From assembly GCA_002938045.1 (NCBI GenBank), contig PTLJ01000104.1, positions 1 to 6,128 of the forward strand: a stretch of DNA of 6,128 bases, written 5' to 3'. This stretch comes from Alphaproteobacteria bacterium MarineAlpha3_Bin4. Lineage in GTDB: Bacteria > Pseudomonadota > Alphaproteobacteria > Rhodospirillales > Casp-alpha2. The notes below the pieces were generated by a model. The model did not search any database. It saw only the letters and a program-made list of their open reading frames with translations, and was not told the DNA's origin. Shown here piece after piece: positions 1-6,128 of this stretch. A program made the translations under genes and the position numbers. Each line of letters opens with the position of its first letter. The first letter of the stretch is position 1.

Positions 1-314
1 GCTGAAAGAAGCGTCTTGCGCGTCGTCTCCTTGCGGCCCATGACCAGCACGTCGTTGACCTGAAGGCCGACTTTCGCCGACGCCGCGATGAGTTGCCATT
101 TGACCTGTTCCCCAGCGCGGACAACGGTGCCGCTCTGCCATCCCCACCAGGCGCCGCAAATCGATAAGCCGATTAGAATTGAGGATAGGAACGCCGCGAC
201 CCATCGGCTACGCCACAGGGGCCGCACGCGGGGCCGCGGCCGCCCGCACACTAGGCTGTTAGTTTTCTTGCGTGTGCTGTTAGTTTTCTTGCGTGTGTTC
301 CAACTTTTTATCAT
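1..314 (-). CDS. ftsQ: Cell division protein FtsQ, N-terminal part (runs off left edge)
   Basis: Bitopic inner-membrane divisome protein that links early and late division proteins (with FtsB/FtsL in characterised systems). Only the first 104 codons are present, translated by hand from the ATG at 314-312. Residues 1-37 form a strongly basic cytoplasmic tail (MIKSWNTRKK, then many Arg/Pro). Residues about 38-59 are one hydrophobic, tryptophan-rich membrane segment (WVAAFLSSILIG...WWGW). A short periplasmic linker follows, and from about residue 82 the start of a POTRA domain appears: VGLQVNDVLVMGRKETTRKT, matching the family pattern of a hydrophobic strand followed by V.GR..T....L. The start overlaps the ddl stop as ATGA, with GGAG eight bases upstream (323-326). 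The tail contains a perfect 21-bp tandem repeat. The position directly after ddl is the standard dcw location. The POTRA remainder and C-terminal beta domain lie outside the window. Confidence 0.9.
   Translation of the reverse strand, partial: MIKSWNTRKKTNSTRKKTNSLVCGRPRPRVRPLWRSRWVAAFLSSILIGLSICGAWWGWQSGTVVRAGEQVKWQLIAASAKVGLQVNDVLVMGRKETTRKTLLS
255..296 (-). repeat. Perfect 21-bp direct tandem repeat, two copies, inside ftsQ
   Basis: Bases 255-275 and 276-296 are identical. On the coding strand each copy is seven codons, in frame, so the peptide TRKKTNS occurs twice (FtsQ residues 7-13 and 14-20). The unit is AT-richer than the surrounding GC-rich coding sequence. Because the length is a multiple of three, gain or loss of a unit would keep the reading frame. 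It lies in the cytoplasmic tail before the membrane segment, adding positive charge on the inner side. The identity of the copies suggests a recent duplication, for example by replication slippage; that part is inference. Confidence 0.95.
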
Positions 315-1216
315 AAATCGTACTCCGCGTGACCGATCATCCAGGTCACCAATTCCTCGAACGACATACCGATGTGTGCCGCCTGCTCCGGCACCAGGGA
401 CGTGGGTGTCATACCGGGCTGAGTGTTGACCTCGAGCATGTAAAGATTCTCGCCGTCGTAACGCAGGTCGGCCCGCGACACACCGCGACAACCCAGCGCC
501 CGATGGGCGATCAGAGCCAAGCGCATCGTCTCGTTGTAGACGTCGCTGTCGATCTCGGCCGGCACCACATGCACCGAGCCGCCGTCGGCGTATTTGGCGT
601 CGTAGTCGTAGAATGTTCGGCCGGTGGTGATCTCAGTGACGGCGACCGGCTTGTCGCCCATGACGGCGACTGTAAGCTCGCGCCCGTCGATAAATTTCTC
701 AACCATCACCCGCTCGCCGTATGGCCAGCCTGATTCCTCAAACAGCGGCGTGTTGTCACTCCGGCGGACGATGTGGACGCCGACGCTGGAACCCTCGTTC
801 AACGGTTTAACCACATAGGGACGTTCCATGACGTCAACGGCGCGCGCCTCGTCGCTACTCACTATGACATGTTCCGCGACCGGGATGCCGGCGGCGGCGA
901 ACAGCGACTTGGCCATCGGCTTGTCCATAGCTAAGGCCGAGGCCAGCAGCCCAGAATGGGTATAGGGAATGCCGACGATATCGAGTAGGCCCTGGACGCA
1001 GCCGTCCTCGCCGTATCGGCCGTGCAGCGCGTTGAAAACGATGTCGGGCTTCGGATAGAGCCGCGTCAGCAGGGACCCCATGTCGCGCTGCACATCGATC
1101 GAGGTGACAACGAAGCCGGCGCTCTTGAGGGCATTTGCGCAGGCGGCGCCGGTAACCAGTGAGACCTCGCGCTCGGCCGACCATCCGCCCATCAGAACAG
1201 CGATGTGGCGGGTCAT
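311..1216 (-). CDS. ddl: D-alanine--D-alanine ligase (DdlB type)
   Basis: Cytoplasmic ATP-grasp enzyme that joins two D-Ala molecules, giving the dipeptide MurF adds to the peptidoglycan precursor. 301 residues, close to E. coli DdlB. Visible motifs: GGWSAEREVSL at 10-20 with E15 at the DdlB Glu15 position; HGRYGEDG at 65-72; KPLNEGSSVGV at 137-147, the serine loop; FYDYDAKY at 202-209, the loop carrying the tyrosine of D-Ala-D-Ala (not D-Ala-D-Lac) ligases; RADLR at 248-252 (D250) and LEVNTQPGMTPTSLVP at 261-276, whose E262 and N264 are the expected Mg ligands. The ATG shares ATGA with the murB stop and is preceded by a near-perfect Shine-Dalgarno at 1223-1231; its own stop overlaps the ftsQ start the same way. 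All key residues are present, so it should be active. Its place beside ftsQ favours the ddlB ortholog; whether a second ddl exists elsewhere cannot be seen. Confidence 0.97.
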   Translation of the reverse strand: MTRHIAVLMGGWSAEREVSLVTGAACANALKSAGFVVTSIDVQRDMGSLLTRLYPKPDIVFNALHGRYGEDGCVQGLLDIVGIPYTHSGLLASALAMDKPMAKSLFAAAGIPVAEHVIVSSDEARAVDVMERPYVVKPLNEGSSVGVHIVRRSDNTPLFEESGWPYGERVMVEKFIDGRELTVAVMGDKPVAVTEITTGRTFYDYDAKYADGGSVHVVPAEIDSDVYNETMRLALIAHRALGCRGVSRADLRYDGENLYMLEVNTQPGMTPTSLVPEQAAHIGMSFEELVTWMIGHAEYDL

Positions 1217-2160
1217 GACGGCACCTCCTCAGGCGCGCCTTCGGCGGTTGTTCCGATACGGTGGATTTCCCATTCTAGGACGACGCCGGTCTCGGCCTCG
1301 ACCCGGCGTCGAATCTCTTCGCCGAGTTCTTCAAGGTCGGAGGCGTTAGCGCCGCCGACGTTGACCAGGAAATTGGAATGCTTGCCAGAGACCACGGCGC
1401 CGCCACGCTGGAGCCCACAGCAGCCGGCTTGCTCGATCAACTGCCAGGCCTTCACGCCGTGCGGGTTGCGGAAGGTTGAACCGCCGGTCGGCGTCTTAAT
1501 AGGCTGCGTAGTTTCACGTTCGGCCTGGATCTCAGCCATCCGCCGCTCTATATCTGCCACGTCCCCGGGCACGCCACGCAAGCGGGCGGCGGTGAAGATC
1601 CAATTCCCGGCGGCGGTAGAATGGCGATAGGAGAAACCAAGCTCAGCAGCCGTCAAGCGGTGTTGTTCGCCATCGGCGCCGATGGCCTCGGCAGAAACAA
1701 CAACATCAGCCATCTCACGACCGTAGGCACCGGCGTTCATAGTCAGAGCACCGCCGACGGTCCCCGGGATGCCGACCATGAACTCGAGCCCAGCGAGGCC
1801 GGCGTCGCGGGCACGGCGCGCGACATTGATGTCGGCGGCGCCAGCGCCGGCGGTGATCTCGTCGCCGTCGACAGCGATGTCAGCGAAGCCGCGACCGACG
1901 CGAATGACGACACCGGCGACACCGCCGTCGCGAACCAATAGGTTCGACGCCGCGCCAATTACGGTCACCGCCACATCGGCCGGCTTCGCGGCGAGAAATT
2001 TACCGAGGTCGTCGGCATCGGTTGGTCGGAACAAAACCTCCGCCGGGCCACCGACCTTGAACCAAGTGAAGCGTGCCAAGTCGAGGTTTTCCTCAAGGCT
2101 GCCGCGGACCCCAGGCAAACGTTGGATCAAGCGGGGCGCGATGCGTTTAGCGGACATCAT
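1213..2160 (-). CDS. murB: UDP-N-acetylenolpyruvoylglucosamine reductase MurB
   Basis: FAD enzyme of the cytoplasm that uses NADPH to reduce UDP-GlcNAc-enolpyruvate to UDP-MurNAc. 315 residues from the first of two adjacent ATGs (2160 or 2157). Order: FTWFKVGGPA at 31-40, which opens the FAD domain; GAASNLLVRDGG at 69-80; GIPGTVGGALTMNAGAYG at 130-147 (flavin pyrophosphate binding); SYRHS at 177-181 with the substrate-binding Arg; GGSTFRNP at 226-233, where S228 is the expected proton-donor serine; KHSNFLVN at 260-267; and LEWEIHRIG at 295-303, carrying the catalytic glutamate (probably E298). The length and compact C-terminal domain look like the type II form. The start lies 14 bases inside murC, with AAGGAGG at 2167-2173; the stop overlaps the ddl start. 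Oddities: AGCCGL at 245-250 and SGKH at 258-261, where AGCRGL and SEKH are more usual. Confidence 0.97.
   Translation of the reverse strand: MMSAKRIAPRLIQRLPGVRGSLEENLDLARFTWFKVGGPAEVLFRPTDADDLGKFLAAKPADVAVTVIGAASNLLVRDGGVAGVVIRVGRGFADIAVDGDEITAGAGAADINVARRARDAGLAGLEFMVGIPGTVGGALTMNAGAYGREMADVVVSAEAIGADGEQHRLTAAELGFSYRHSTAAGNWIFTAARLRGVPGDVADIERRMAEIQAERETTQPIKTPTGGSTFRNPHGVKAWQLIEQAGCCGLQRGGAVVSGKHSNFLVNVGGANASDLEELGEEIRRRVEAETGVVLEWEIHRIGTTAEGAPEEVPS
1223..1231 (-). promoter_or_regulatory. Strong Shine-Dalgarno for ddl
   Basis: The minus strand reads TGAGGAGGT, nearly the full complement of the 16S rRNA 3' end, six bases before the ATG at 1216. It lies inside the last murB codons and fixes the ddl start at the ATGA overlap. 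Confidence 0.85.
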
Positions 2161-3586
2161 TCGCTGCCTCCTTCCCACGTGCGTGCAACTGGTCCAACTG
2201 GCCAGGCAGCGCATTGGCCCAGGCGGTGATGCTGCCGGCACCGAGACAGATCACCATGTCGCCCGGATTGGCCATACCGGCGATCATCTCGGCCAAGCAT
2301 TCCGTACCGGGCAAGGGCTCGACCTCGCGGTGGCCGTGATGACGCAAGCCCGCGATCAGGGCATCGCGGTTTATGCCCTCGATTGGCGTCTCGCCAGCCT
2401 CGTACACGTCAGCGACGATGACCGCATTGGCATCGTTGAAGCACGTGCAGAATTCCTCGAACAGGTTGTGCAACCGCGTATAGCGGTGCGGCTGCACGAC
2501 CGCGATCACGCGGCCCTCGGCCGCTTGCCGAGCCGCCTTGAGCACAGCAGAGATTTCGACAGGGTGGTGGCCGTAGTCATCAATTATCGTCACCCCGCCA
2601 ACCTCTCCGGTCCTCGTGAAGCGCCGCTTTACCCCTTCAAACTCGGCCAGCGCCCGGCGCACGATGGTGTCGTCGATGTTCATTTCGACGGCGATGGAGA
2701 TGGCCGCGAGCGCGTTCTCGACGTTGTGTTTGCCGAGCATCGGCAGGTACAATCCCTCCATTACTCTCTCGCTGCCCAGCTTGTGTTTGGCTATTACGGC
2801 GTCAAAGCGGGTGCCGTTTGCGTCGGCCTCGAGGCCAACGCCGCGAACTTCGGCCTGCGGACTAAATCCGTAGGTGACGATGCGCCGGTCCGAGACGCGC
2901 GGGATCATCGCCTGCACCTCAGCGTGGTCGATACAAAGCGCAGCAAATCCATAGAACGGCAGGTTCTCGATGAAGCCTTTGAAGGCCTCACGCAGATTGT
3001 CAAAGGAGCCGTAATGGTCAAGATGCTCGGGGTCGATATTGGTGACAACGGCGATCGTCGCCGGCAATTTGAGGAAGGTGCCATCCGATTCGTCCGCCTC
3101 GGCGACCAGCCATTCGCCAGCACCGAGCCGCGCGTTCGACCCCCAGGCGTTGATGATGCCGCCGTTAATCACGGTCGGATCCATCTCGGCGGCATCCAAA
3201 ATCGCCGCCACCAGCGATGTCGTAGTCGTCTTGCCGTGTGTGCCGCCGACAGCGATTGACCACTTGAGCCGCATCAACTCGCCCAGCATTTCGGCCCGGC
3301 GGACGACCGGAATCATGCGTTTGCGGGCTGCGGTGACCTCCGAATTATCGTCCTTGACGGCGGTCGAAGTCACGACCACCTTTGCCGTGCCCAGGTTGTC
3401 GGCATCGTGGCCAACGTCGATGCTTATGCCAACTTCGCGCAGACGCTGAACGTTGGCATTGTCGACAACGTCGCTACCTTGGACCTCGTAGCCGAGCGTG
3501 TGCAGGACCTCGGCAATGCCGCTCATACCAATGCCGCCGATGCCGACGAAATGGATGGTACCGATGTTGAGCGGGAGCGTCCTCAT
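2147..3586 (-). CDS. murC: UDP-N-acetylmuramate--L-alanine ligase MurC
   Basis: Cytoplasmic ATP-dependent Mur ligase that adds L-Ala, the first peptide residue, to UDP-MurNAc. 479 residues, normal for the family. N-terminal Rossmann-like domain with GIGGIGMSGIA at 15-25; central ATPase domain with P-loop GTHGKTTTT at 115-123 (K119, T120), AEADESDGTF at 162-171 and TNIDPEHLDHY at 182-192; GKHNVENALAA at 285-295; then the C-terminal domain with FEGVKRRF at 316-323, DDYGHHP at 336-342 and QPHRYTR at 365-371, which are MurC hallmarks separating it from MurD, MurE and Mpl. The frame stays open to 3703, but the ATG at 3586 fits best: it sits in the ATGA overlap with the murG stop, and the motif spacing matches. 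Its Shine-Dalgarno is weak (GGAAG at 3595-3599), so translation may depend on coupling to murG. The last codons hold the murB ribosome binding site. Confidence 0.98.
   Translation of the reverse strand: MRTLPLNIGTIHFVGIGGIGMSGIAEVLHTLGYEVQGSDVVDNANVQRLREVGISIDVGHDADNLGTAKVVVTSTAVKDDNSEVTAARKRMIPVVRRAEMLGELMRLKWSIAVGGTHGKTTTTSLVAAILDAAEMDPTVINGGIINAWGSNARLGAGEWLVAEADESDGTFLKLPATIAVVTNIDPEHLDHYGSFDNLREAFKGFIENLPFYGFAALCIDHAEVQAMIPRVSDRRIVTYGFSPQAEVRGVGLEADANGTRFDAVIAKHKLGSERVMEGLYLPMLGKHNVENALAAISIAVEMNIDDTIVRRALAEFEGVKRRFTRTGEVGGVTIIDDYGHHPVEISAVLKAARQAAEGRVIAVVQPHRYTRLHNLFEEFCTCFNDANAVIVADVYEAGETPIEGINRDALIAGLRHHGHREVEPLPGTECLAEMIAGMANPGDMVICLGAGSITAWANALPGQLDQLHARGKEAANDVR
2167..2173 (-). 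promoter_or_regulatory. Shine-Dalgarno for murB, buried in the end of murC
   Basis: The minus strand reads AAGGAGG, six bases before the ATG at 2160 and nine before the adjacent ATG at 2157. Both spacings work, so the choice between the two starts (315 or 314 residues) is open; the first is slightly favoured. The site supports independent initiation of murB rather than pure re-initiation after the murC stop, which lies further downstream at 2149-2147. Confidence 0.85.
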
Positions 3587-4734
3587 GCGGCCAGCTTCCG
3601 CGGCACCGATCCGCCACCGTTGGTGCCGCCTTTGGGAAACATGTCGATGACTATGTCGGCAAGGCTTTGAACCGCCTCGGGACGGCCGACCGCCTTCGCG
3701 CATTCGGCCGCTTTGGTTAAAATCGCTGGCAATCCGATTAAAGAATCGAGGCGGCTGGCAAGCGTTGCTTTATTGAACGCCTGCTCCGTCATTAGCCAAC
3801 CAGCGCCGGCAGTGTCGATGGCGTAGGCGTTGCGGTCCTGATGGTGGTCGATGGCGTAAGGGTACGGCACTAGAATCGCCGGCCGGCCAACGGCGGTGAC
3901 CTCCGCCACCGTCGAGGCGCCGGCGCGGGCGATGACGAGATGCGTCGCTGCTAGACGGTCCGGGATATCAGTAAAAAAGCTGTCGAGCTTGGCCGTGATA
4001 CCGAAACCGGCGTAGGCGGCACCGACCCGCTCTAGGTCTTCGGACCGGCATTGCTGAATGATCCTGAGCCGCGCTTTGACGCTGTTGTCGAGTCGGTTCA
4101 TGGCCTCTGGCACGACGTCACTGAACACGCGCGCGCCCTGCGAGCCGCCAAACACCAGGATGTTGACCGGCGAGCGGTCGTCGAGTTCCGGATACGGGCG
4201 CTCGCGAACGGCGGCAATAGCTGGACGCACCGGCATGCCGGTCTGCGCCACCTTCGCCTCGGCACCGGGAGGTAGGCCGTCGACGCTTTCAAAACAAGTG
4301 GCGATATGTTCGACCCTAGACGCCAGCATGCGGTTGGCGCGACCGAGAACAGCGTTCTGCTCGTGGATCGCCGTTGGGTAGCCGCCGAAGCACGCCGCCA
4401 GCATGGTCGGCATCGAGGCGTAGCCGCCAAACCCGATCACCGCCGCTGGGCGCAAGCGCTTCAGCAGCCGCCACGCCTGCCAGGCGCCGATCGCCAACTC
4501 CGGTGCGCTCTGCAAACGCCGCGCGAAGCTCTTGCCGGCGATGCCCCCGGCCAGCACGCGATGGGTCTCGACCTTGGTCAAAAACCCGCTGAAGGCGCCG
4601 CCGCGGCGGTCAGTTACCAGCGTCAGGCGGCAACCCCGCTTAGCCAGCTCGTTAGCCAGCGCATCGGCCGGAAACACGTGCCCGCCGGTGCCACCGGCGG
4701 CGAGGACGATCAGAGTACGCTCTCTGGAAGTCAC
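3583..4734 (-). CDS. murG: Lipid II synthase MurG (UDP-GlcNAc:lipid I GlcNAc transferase)
   Basis: Membrane-associated GT-B glycosyltransferase on the cytoplasmic face that moves GlcNAc from UDP-GlcNAc to lipid I, giving lipid II. 383 residues from a GTG start, slightly longer than E. coli MurG. Motifs in order: AAGGTGGHVFPA at 12-23 (first glycine loop and catalytic-region His); GFGGYASMP at 101-109 (second glycine loop); HEQNAVLGRANR at 124-135; TGMPVRP at 165-171; FGGSQGA at 195-201 (third glycine loop); RAGASTVAE at 270-278, which binds the UDP part; and PYAIDHHQDRNA at 292-303. The GTG at 4734-4732 overlaps the ftsW TGA by four bases and has GAGGAGGG five bases upstream, which decides the start. 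The C-terminal tail (369-383) is Gly-rich and looks unstructured. The Met in GMPVR replaces the Asn of the usual GNPVR. No transmembrane segment is expected or seen. Confidence 0.98.
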   Translation of the reverse strand: MTSRERTLIVLAAGGTGGHVFPADALANELAKRGCRLTLVTDRRGGAFSGFLTKVETHRVLAGGIAGKSFARRLQSAPELAIGAWQAWRLLKRLRPAAVIGFGGYASMPTMLAACFGGYPTAIHEQNAVLGRANRMLASRVEHIATCFESVDGLPPGAEAKVAQTGMPVRPAIAAVRERPYPELDDRSPVNILVFGGSQGARVFSDVVPEAMNRLDNSVKARLRIIQQCRSEDLERVGAAYAGFGITAKLDSFFTDIPDRLAATHLVIARAGASTVAEVTAVGRPAILVPYPYAIDHHQDRNAYAIDTAGAGWLMTEQAFNKATLASRLDSLIGLPAILTKAAECAKAVGRPEAVQSLADIVIDMFPKGGTNGGGSVPRKLAA

Positions 4735-5858
4735 GACCGCCCTCCTCTCGGTGCCGGGGCCTCGCGAGTCAGCGCCAGCATCATGCCCATGCTCAATGCA
4801 AGAGCGATGGTCGACGAGCCGCCGTAGGAGAGGAACGGTAGCGTCATTCCCTTTGGCGGTATCAGATTCACGGTCGAGGCCAGGTTGATGATCGCCTGTA
4901 CCGCGAACTGGACCAGCAGCCCGGTGACTGCGAGCAGCACAAACAGATTGTCATTGCGGAACACGCGGTTGAAGCCGCGCAGCAAGACAAAGGCGAACAA
5001 CCCGACCACGATCAGGCACGCAATCAGCCCGAACTCCTCACCGACGACGGCGAAGATGAAATCAGCATGGGCTTCCGGCAGCGCTTCCTTGACCCGACCC
5101 TCACCGGGCCCGCGGCCGGCCCAGCCGCCGTTCTGGAACGCGTCCAGCGCACGTTCTACCTGACCCTTCTCGCCCGCGGTGGGGTCGAAAAAATGGTCGA
5201 CGCGGGCCTGGACATGGTCGAAGACGAAGTAGGCGGCAACACTGCCAGCGATAAACACCAGCGCGATCGCCAACACCAGGATCAAAGGCAGGCCGGCTAC
5301 AAAGAACTGAGTCCCCCATACCACCGCAACGACCATTGCCATGCCGACGTCCGGCTGTAACAACAGCAACCCGGTGACGAGTGCGAACAAGGCGGTTGCG
5401 ACGGCGTAGCCGGGAACCTTGCTGTCGAGACGCTGGGCCGCAAACAGCCAGGCGGCAACGACAGCGAACCCGGGCTTGACAAATTCCGACGGTTGCATCG
5501 ACAAGCCGCCGACGTAAAGCCAGCGCGTCGCCCCCTTGATTTCGTCACCGAAATTCAGCGTTGCCACCATCAGGGCGATGCTGGTCGCAGTGCAGACGAC
5601 GGCGAGCCGCTGGATGCCGCGTGCCGAAAGGAAAGATACTGCGAGCATGACAACGATGCCGATGCCGAGGAAGGCAATCTGGCGACGGGCGAAATAGAAG
5701 GTATCGAAGCCGAGGCGCTCGGCCACCGGCGGCGACGCCGCAGGCGCCAACACGGCCCCAATAGCAACGAGCGAGATCAAGGCAGCGATGGCCCAGCGGT
5801 CGACGGCCCACCACCAGTGGCCGACGACACTCGTATCGGTGCGCGCGAAGGTCACCAT
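4731..5858 (-). CDS. ftsW: Septal peptidoglycan glycosyltransferase FtsW
   Basis: Polytopic SEDS-family protein that polymerises lipid II at the division septum together with its cognate transpeptidase FtsI (not in window). 375 residues, usual for the family, with about ten hydrophobic segments starting near residue 22 after a short cytoplasmic tail. SEDS motifs: ATRWLYVGG at 110-118 followed by MQPSEFVKPG at 121-130; QPDVG at 168-172; a large extracytoplasmic loop with FQNGGWAGRGPGEG at 241-254 and EAHADFIFAVVGEEFG at 262-277, where D266 matches the essential aspartate of SEDS polymerases; and the C-terminal signature NLIPPKGMTLPFLSYGGSS at 331-349. The frame is open to 6014, but the ATG at 5858 is chosen: it overlaps the murD stop as TGATG, has AGGGAG at 5867-5872, and gives a normal N-terminus. 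FtsW is preferred over RodA because of its place between murD and murG. Confidence 0.97.
   Translation of the reverse strand: MVTFARTDTSVVGHWWWAVDRWAIAALISLVAIGAVLAPAASPPVAERLGFDTFYFARRQIAFLGIGIVVMLAVSFLSARGIQRLAVVCTATSIALMVATLNFGDEIKGATRWLYVGGLSMQPSEFVKPGFAVVAAWLFAAQRLDSKVPGYAVATALFALVTGLLLLQPDVGMAMVVAVVWGTQFFVAGLPLILVLAIALVFIAGSVAAYFVFDHVQARVDHFFDPTAGEKGQVERALDAFQNGGWAGRGPGEGRVKEALPEAHADFIFAVVGEEFGLIACLIVVGLFAFVLLRGFNRVFRNDNLFVLLAVTGLLVQFAVQAIINLASTVNLIPPKGMTLPFLSYGGSSTIALALSMGMMLALTREAPAPRGGRS
4740..4747 (-). promoter_or_regulatory. Strong Shine-Dalgarno for the GTG start of murG
   Basis: The minus strand reads GAGGAGGG, five bases before the GTG at 4734-4732 and within the last ftsW codons. 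No ATG is better placed, so this site decides that murG begins with GTG. Confidence 0.85.
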
Positions 5859-6128
5859 CAGAATCGCTCCCTGTCTTCCGGCTCGCCGGCGGTGCCCGGA
5901 AACAGTCCCGGGGCCTCGAACGGGTCGAGATGCTTGCCGGGTAGCCTCTCGATGATATTGCGAAAGGCGTCGCCTCGCGCCTCGAAGTCGGTAAACTGAT
6001 CGAAAGACGCGCATGCCGGCGACAACAGCACCACAGCGTCTGCCAGCTTGTCCTTCTTGGCCTGCTTGCTCGCACCTTTGACGGCAGTAGCGAGGTCACC
6101 CGAGATTACAAAGCCGACGCGGCTGTCA
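5858..6128 (-). CDS. murD: UDP-MurNAc-L-alanine--D-glutamate ligase MurD, C-terminal end (runs off right edge)
   Basis: Cytoplasmic Mur ligase that adds D-Glu to UDP-MurNAc-L-Ala. Only the last 89 codons are in the window, translated by hand back from the TGA at 5860-5858; this is the C-terminal (third) domain. The segment VVLLSPACASFDQFTDFEAR, then GDAFRNIIERL, is the MurD signature of the D-Glu-binding region: Ser and Phe of SPACASxDQFxxF align with E. coli Ser415 and Phe422, while Leu416 is Phe here. Upstream lies a Lys-rich helix (KQAKKDKL) typical of the loop before the last strand. The protein ends in a hydrophilic tail (AGEPEDRERF). The stop shares one base with the ftsW start. The N-terminal and ATPase domains lie outside the window, so intactness cannot be judged. 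Confidence 0.94.
   Translation of the reverse strand, partial: DSRVGFVISGDLATAVKGASKQAKKDKLADAVVLLSPACASFDQFTDFEARGDAFRNIIERLPGKHLDPFEAPGLFPGTAGEPEDRERF
5867..5872 (-). promoter_or_regulatory. Shine-Dalgarno for ftsW
   Basis: The minus strand reads AGGGAG, eight bases before the ATG at 5858, inside the last murD codons. It supports this ATG over upstream in-frame starts that would add a basic, non-FtsW-like extension of 52 residues. Confidence 0.75.

Noticed and set aside
255..330. A possible internal promoter for ftsQ in the AT-rich stretch around the ddl/ftsQ junction
   Set aside because: Promoters for ftsQ inside ddl are known in E. coli, but I see no convincing -35/-10 pair here. The AT-rich bases are explained by the ftsQ start codons and the tandem repeat.
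88..429. A 113-codon plus-strand frame opposite ftsQ and the end of ddl
   Set aside because: It repeats the ftsQ tandem duplication as LLVFLRV, but only because it reads the same DNA backwards. FtsQ on the minus strand shows the tail, membrane segment and POTRA start expected of the family.
1769..3259. A 496-codon open frame on the plus strand, antisense to murB and murC
   Set aside because: It lies opposite two clearly functional genes in GC-rich DNA, where long antisense frames arise by chance. Its translation shows no recognisable domain, and its composition (Arg, Asp, His, Val rich) is that of a reverse-strand shadow.
3587..3703. A 39-residue N-terminal extension of murC from 3703
   Set aside because: The extension is basic, without family similarity, and lies over the end of murG. 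The ATG at 3586 in the ATGA overlap gives the expected distance to the GIGGIGMSG motif.
5493..5999. A 168-codon plus-strand frame opposite the ftsW start and murD end
   Set aside because: The translation is low-complexity and rich in Arg, Asp and His, with no family resemblance, and it crosses two well-supported minus-strand genes.
5859..6014. A 52-residue N-terminal extension of ftsW from the upstream ATG at 6014
   Set aside because: This stretch reads as the MurD C-terminus in another frame, with clear signature residues. The ATG at 5858 has its own ribosome binding site and a normal FtsW N-terminus.

Overview
The window is a seven-gene stretch of a division and cell wall (dcw) cluster, read entirely from the minus strand. 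In transcription order, from the right edge to the left, it holds the 3' end of murD, then complete ftsW, murG, murC, murB and ddl (ddlB type), then the 5' end of ftsQ. The order murD-ftsW-murG-murC-murB-ddl-ftsQ, with murB between murC and ddl, is the arrangement known from Alphaproteobacteria. Together with the GC-rich coding sequence and the short Ddl and type II-like MurB proteins, this suggests an alphaproteobacterium. I cannot fix the genus, and a Rhodospirillales-like or uncultured lineage is only a guess. The inner cluster needs a Gram-negative, peptidoglycan-making, FtsZ-dividing cell.

Layout on the minus strand: murD (partial) 6128-5858; ftsW 5858-4731; murG 4734-3583; murC 3586-2147; murB 2160-1213; ddl 1216-311; ftsQ (partial) 314-1. 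Every gene overlaps the next: 1 nt at murD/ftsW, 4 nt at ftsW/murG, murG/murC, murB/ddl and ddl/ftsQ, and 14 nt at murC/murB. There is no intergenic DNA. I saw no terminator, RNA gene, mobile element or CRISPR array, and I call no promoter. The whole block reads as one translationally coupled operon segment.

The genes form one pathway. MurB reduces UDP-GlcNAc-enolpyruvate to UDP-MurNAc, MurC adds L-Ala and MurD adds D-Glu. Ddl makes the D-Ala-D-Ala dipeptide used later by MurF, which is not in the window. MurG turns lipid I into lipid II. FtsW polymerises lipid II at the septum, and FtsQ is part of the divisome complex that activates septal synthesis.

The region is a conserved core locus and I found no undescribed system in it. 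The most individual feature is a perfect 21-bp in-frame tandem duplication in the cytoplasmic tail of ftsQ. Smaller points are the gapless overlap chain, the GTG start of murG, and a few substitutions at usually conserved motif positions in MurG and MurB.
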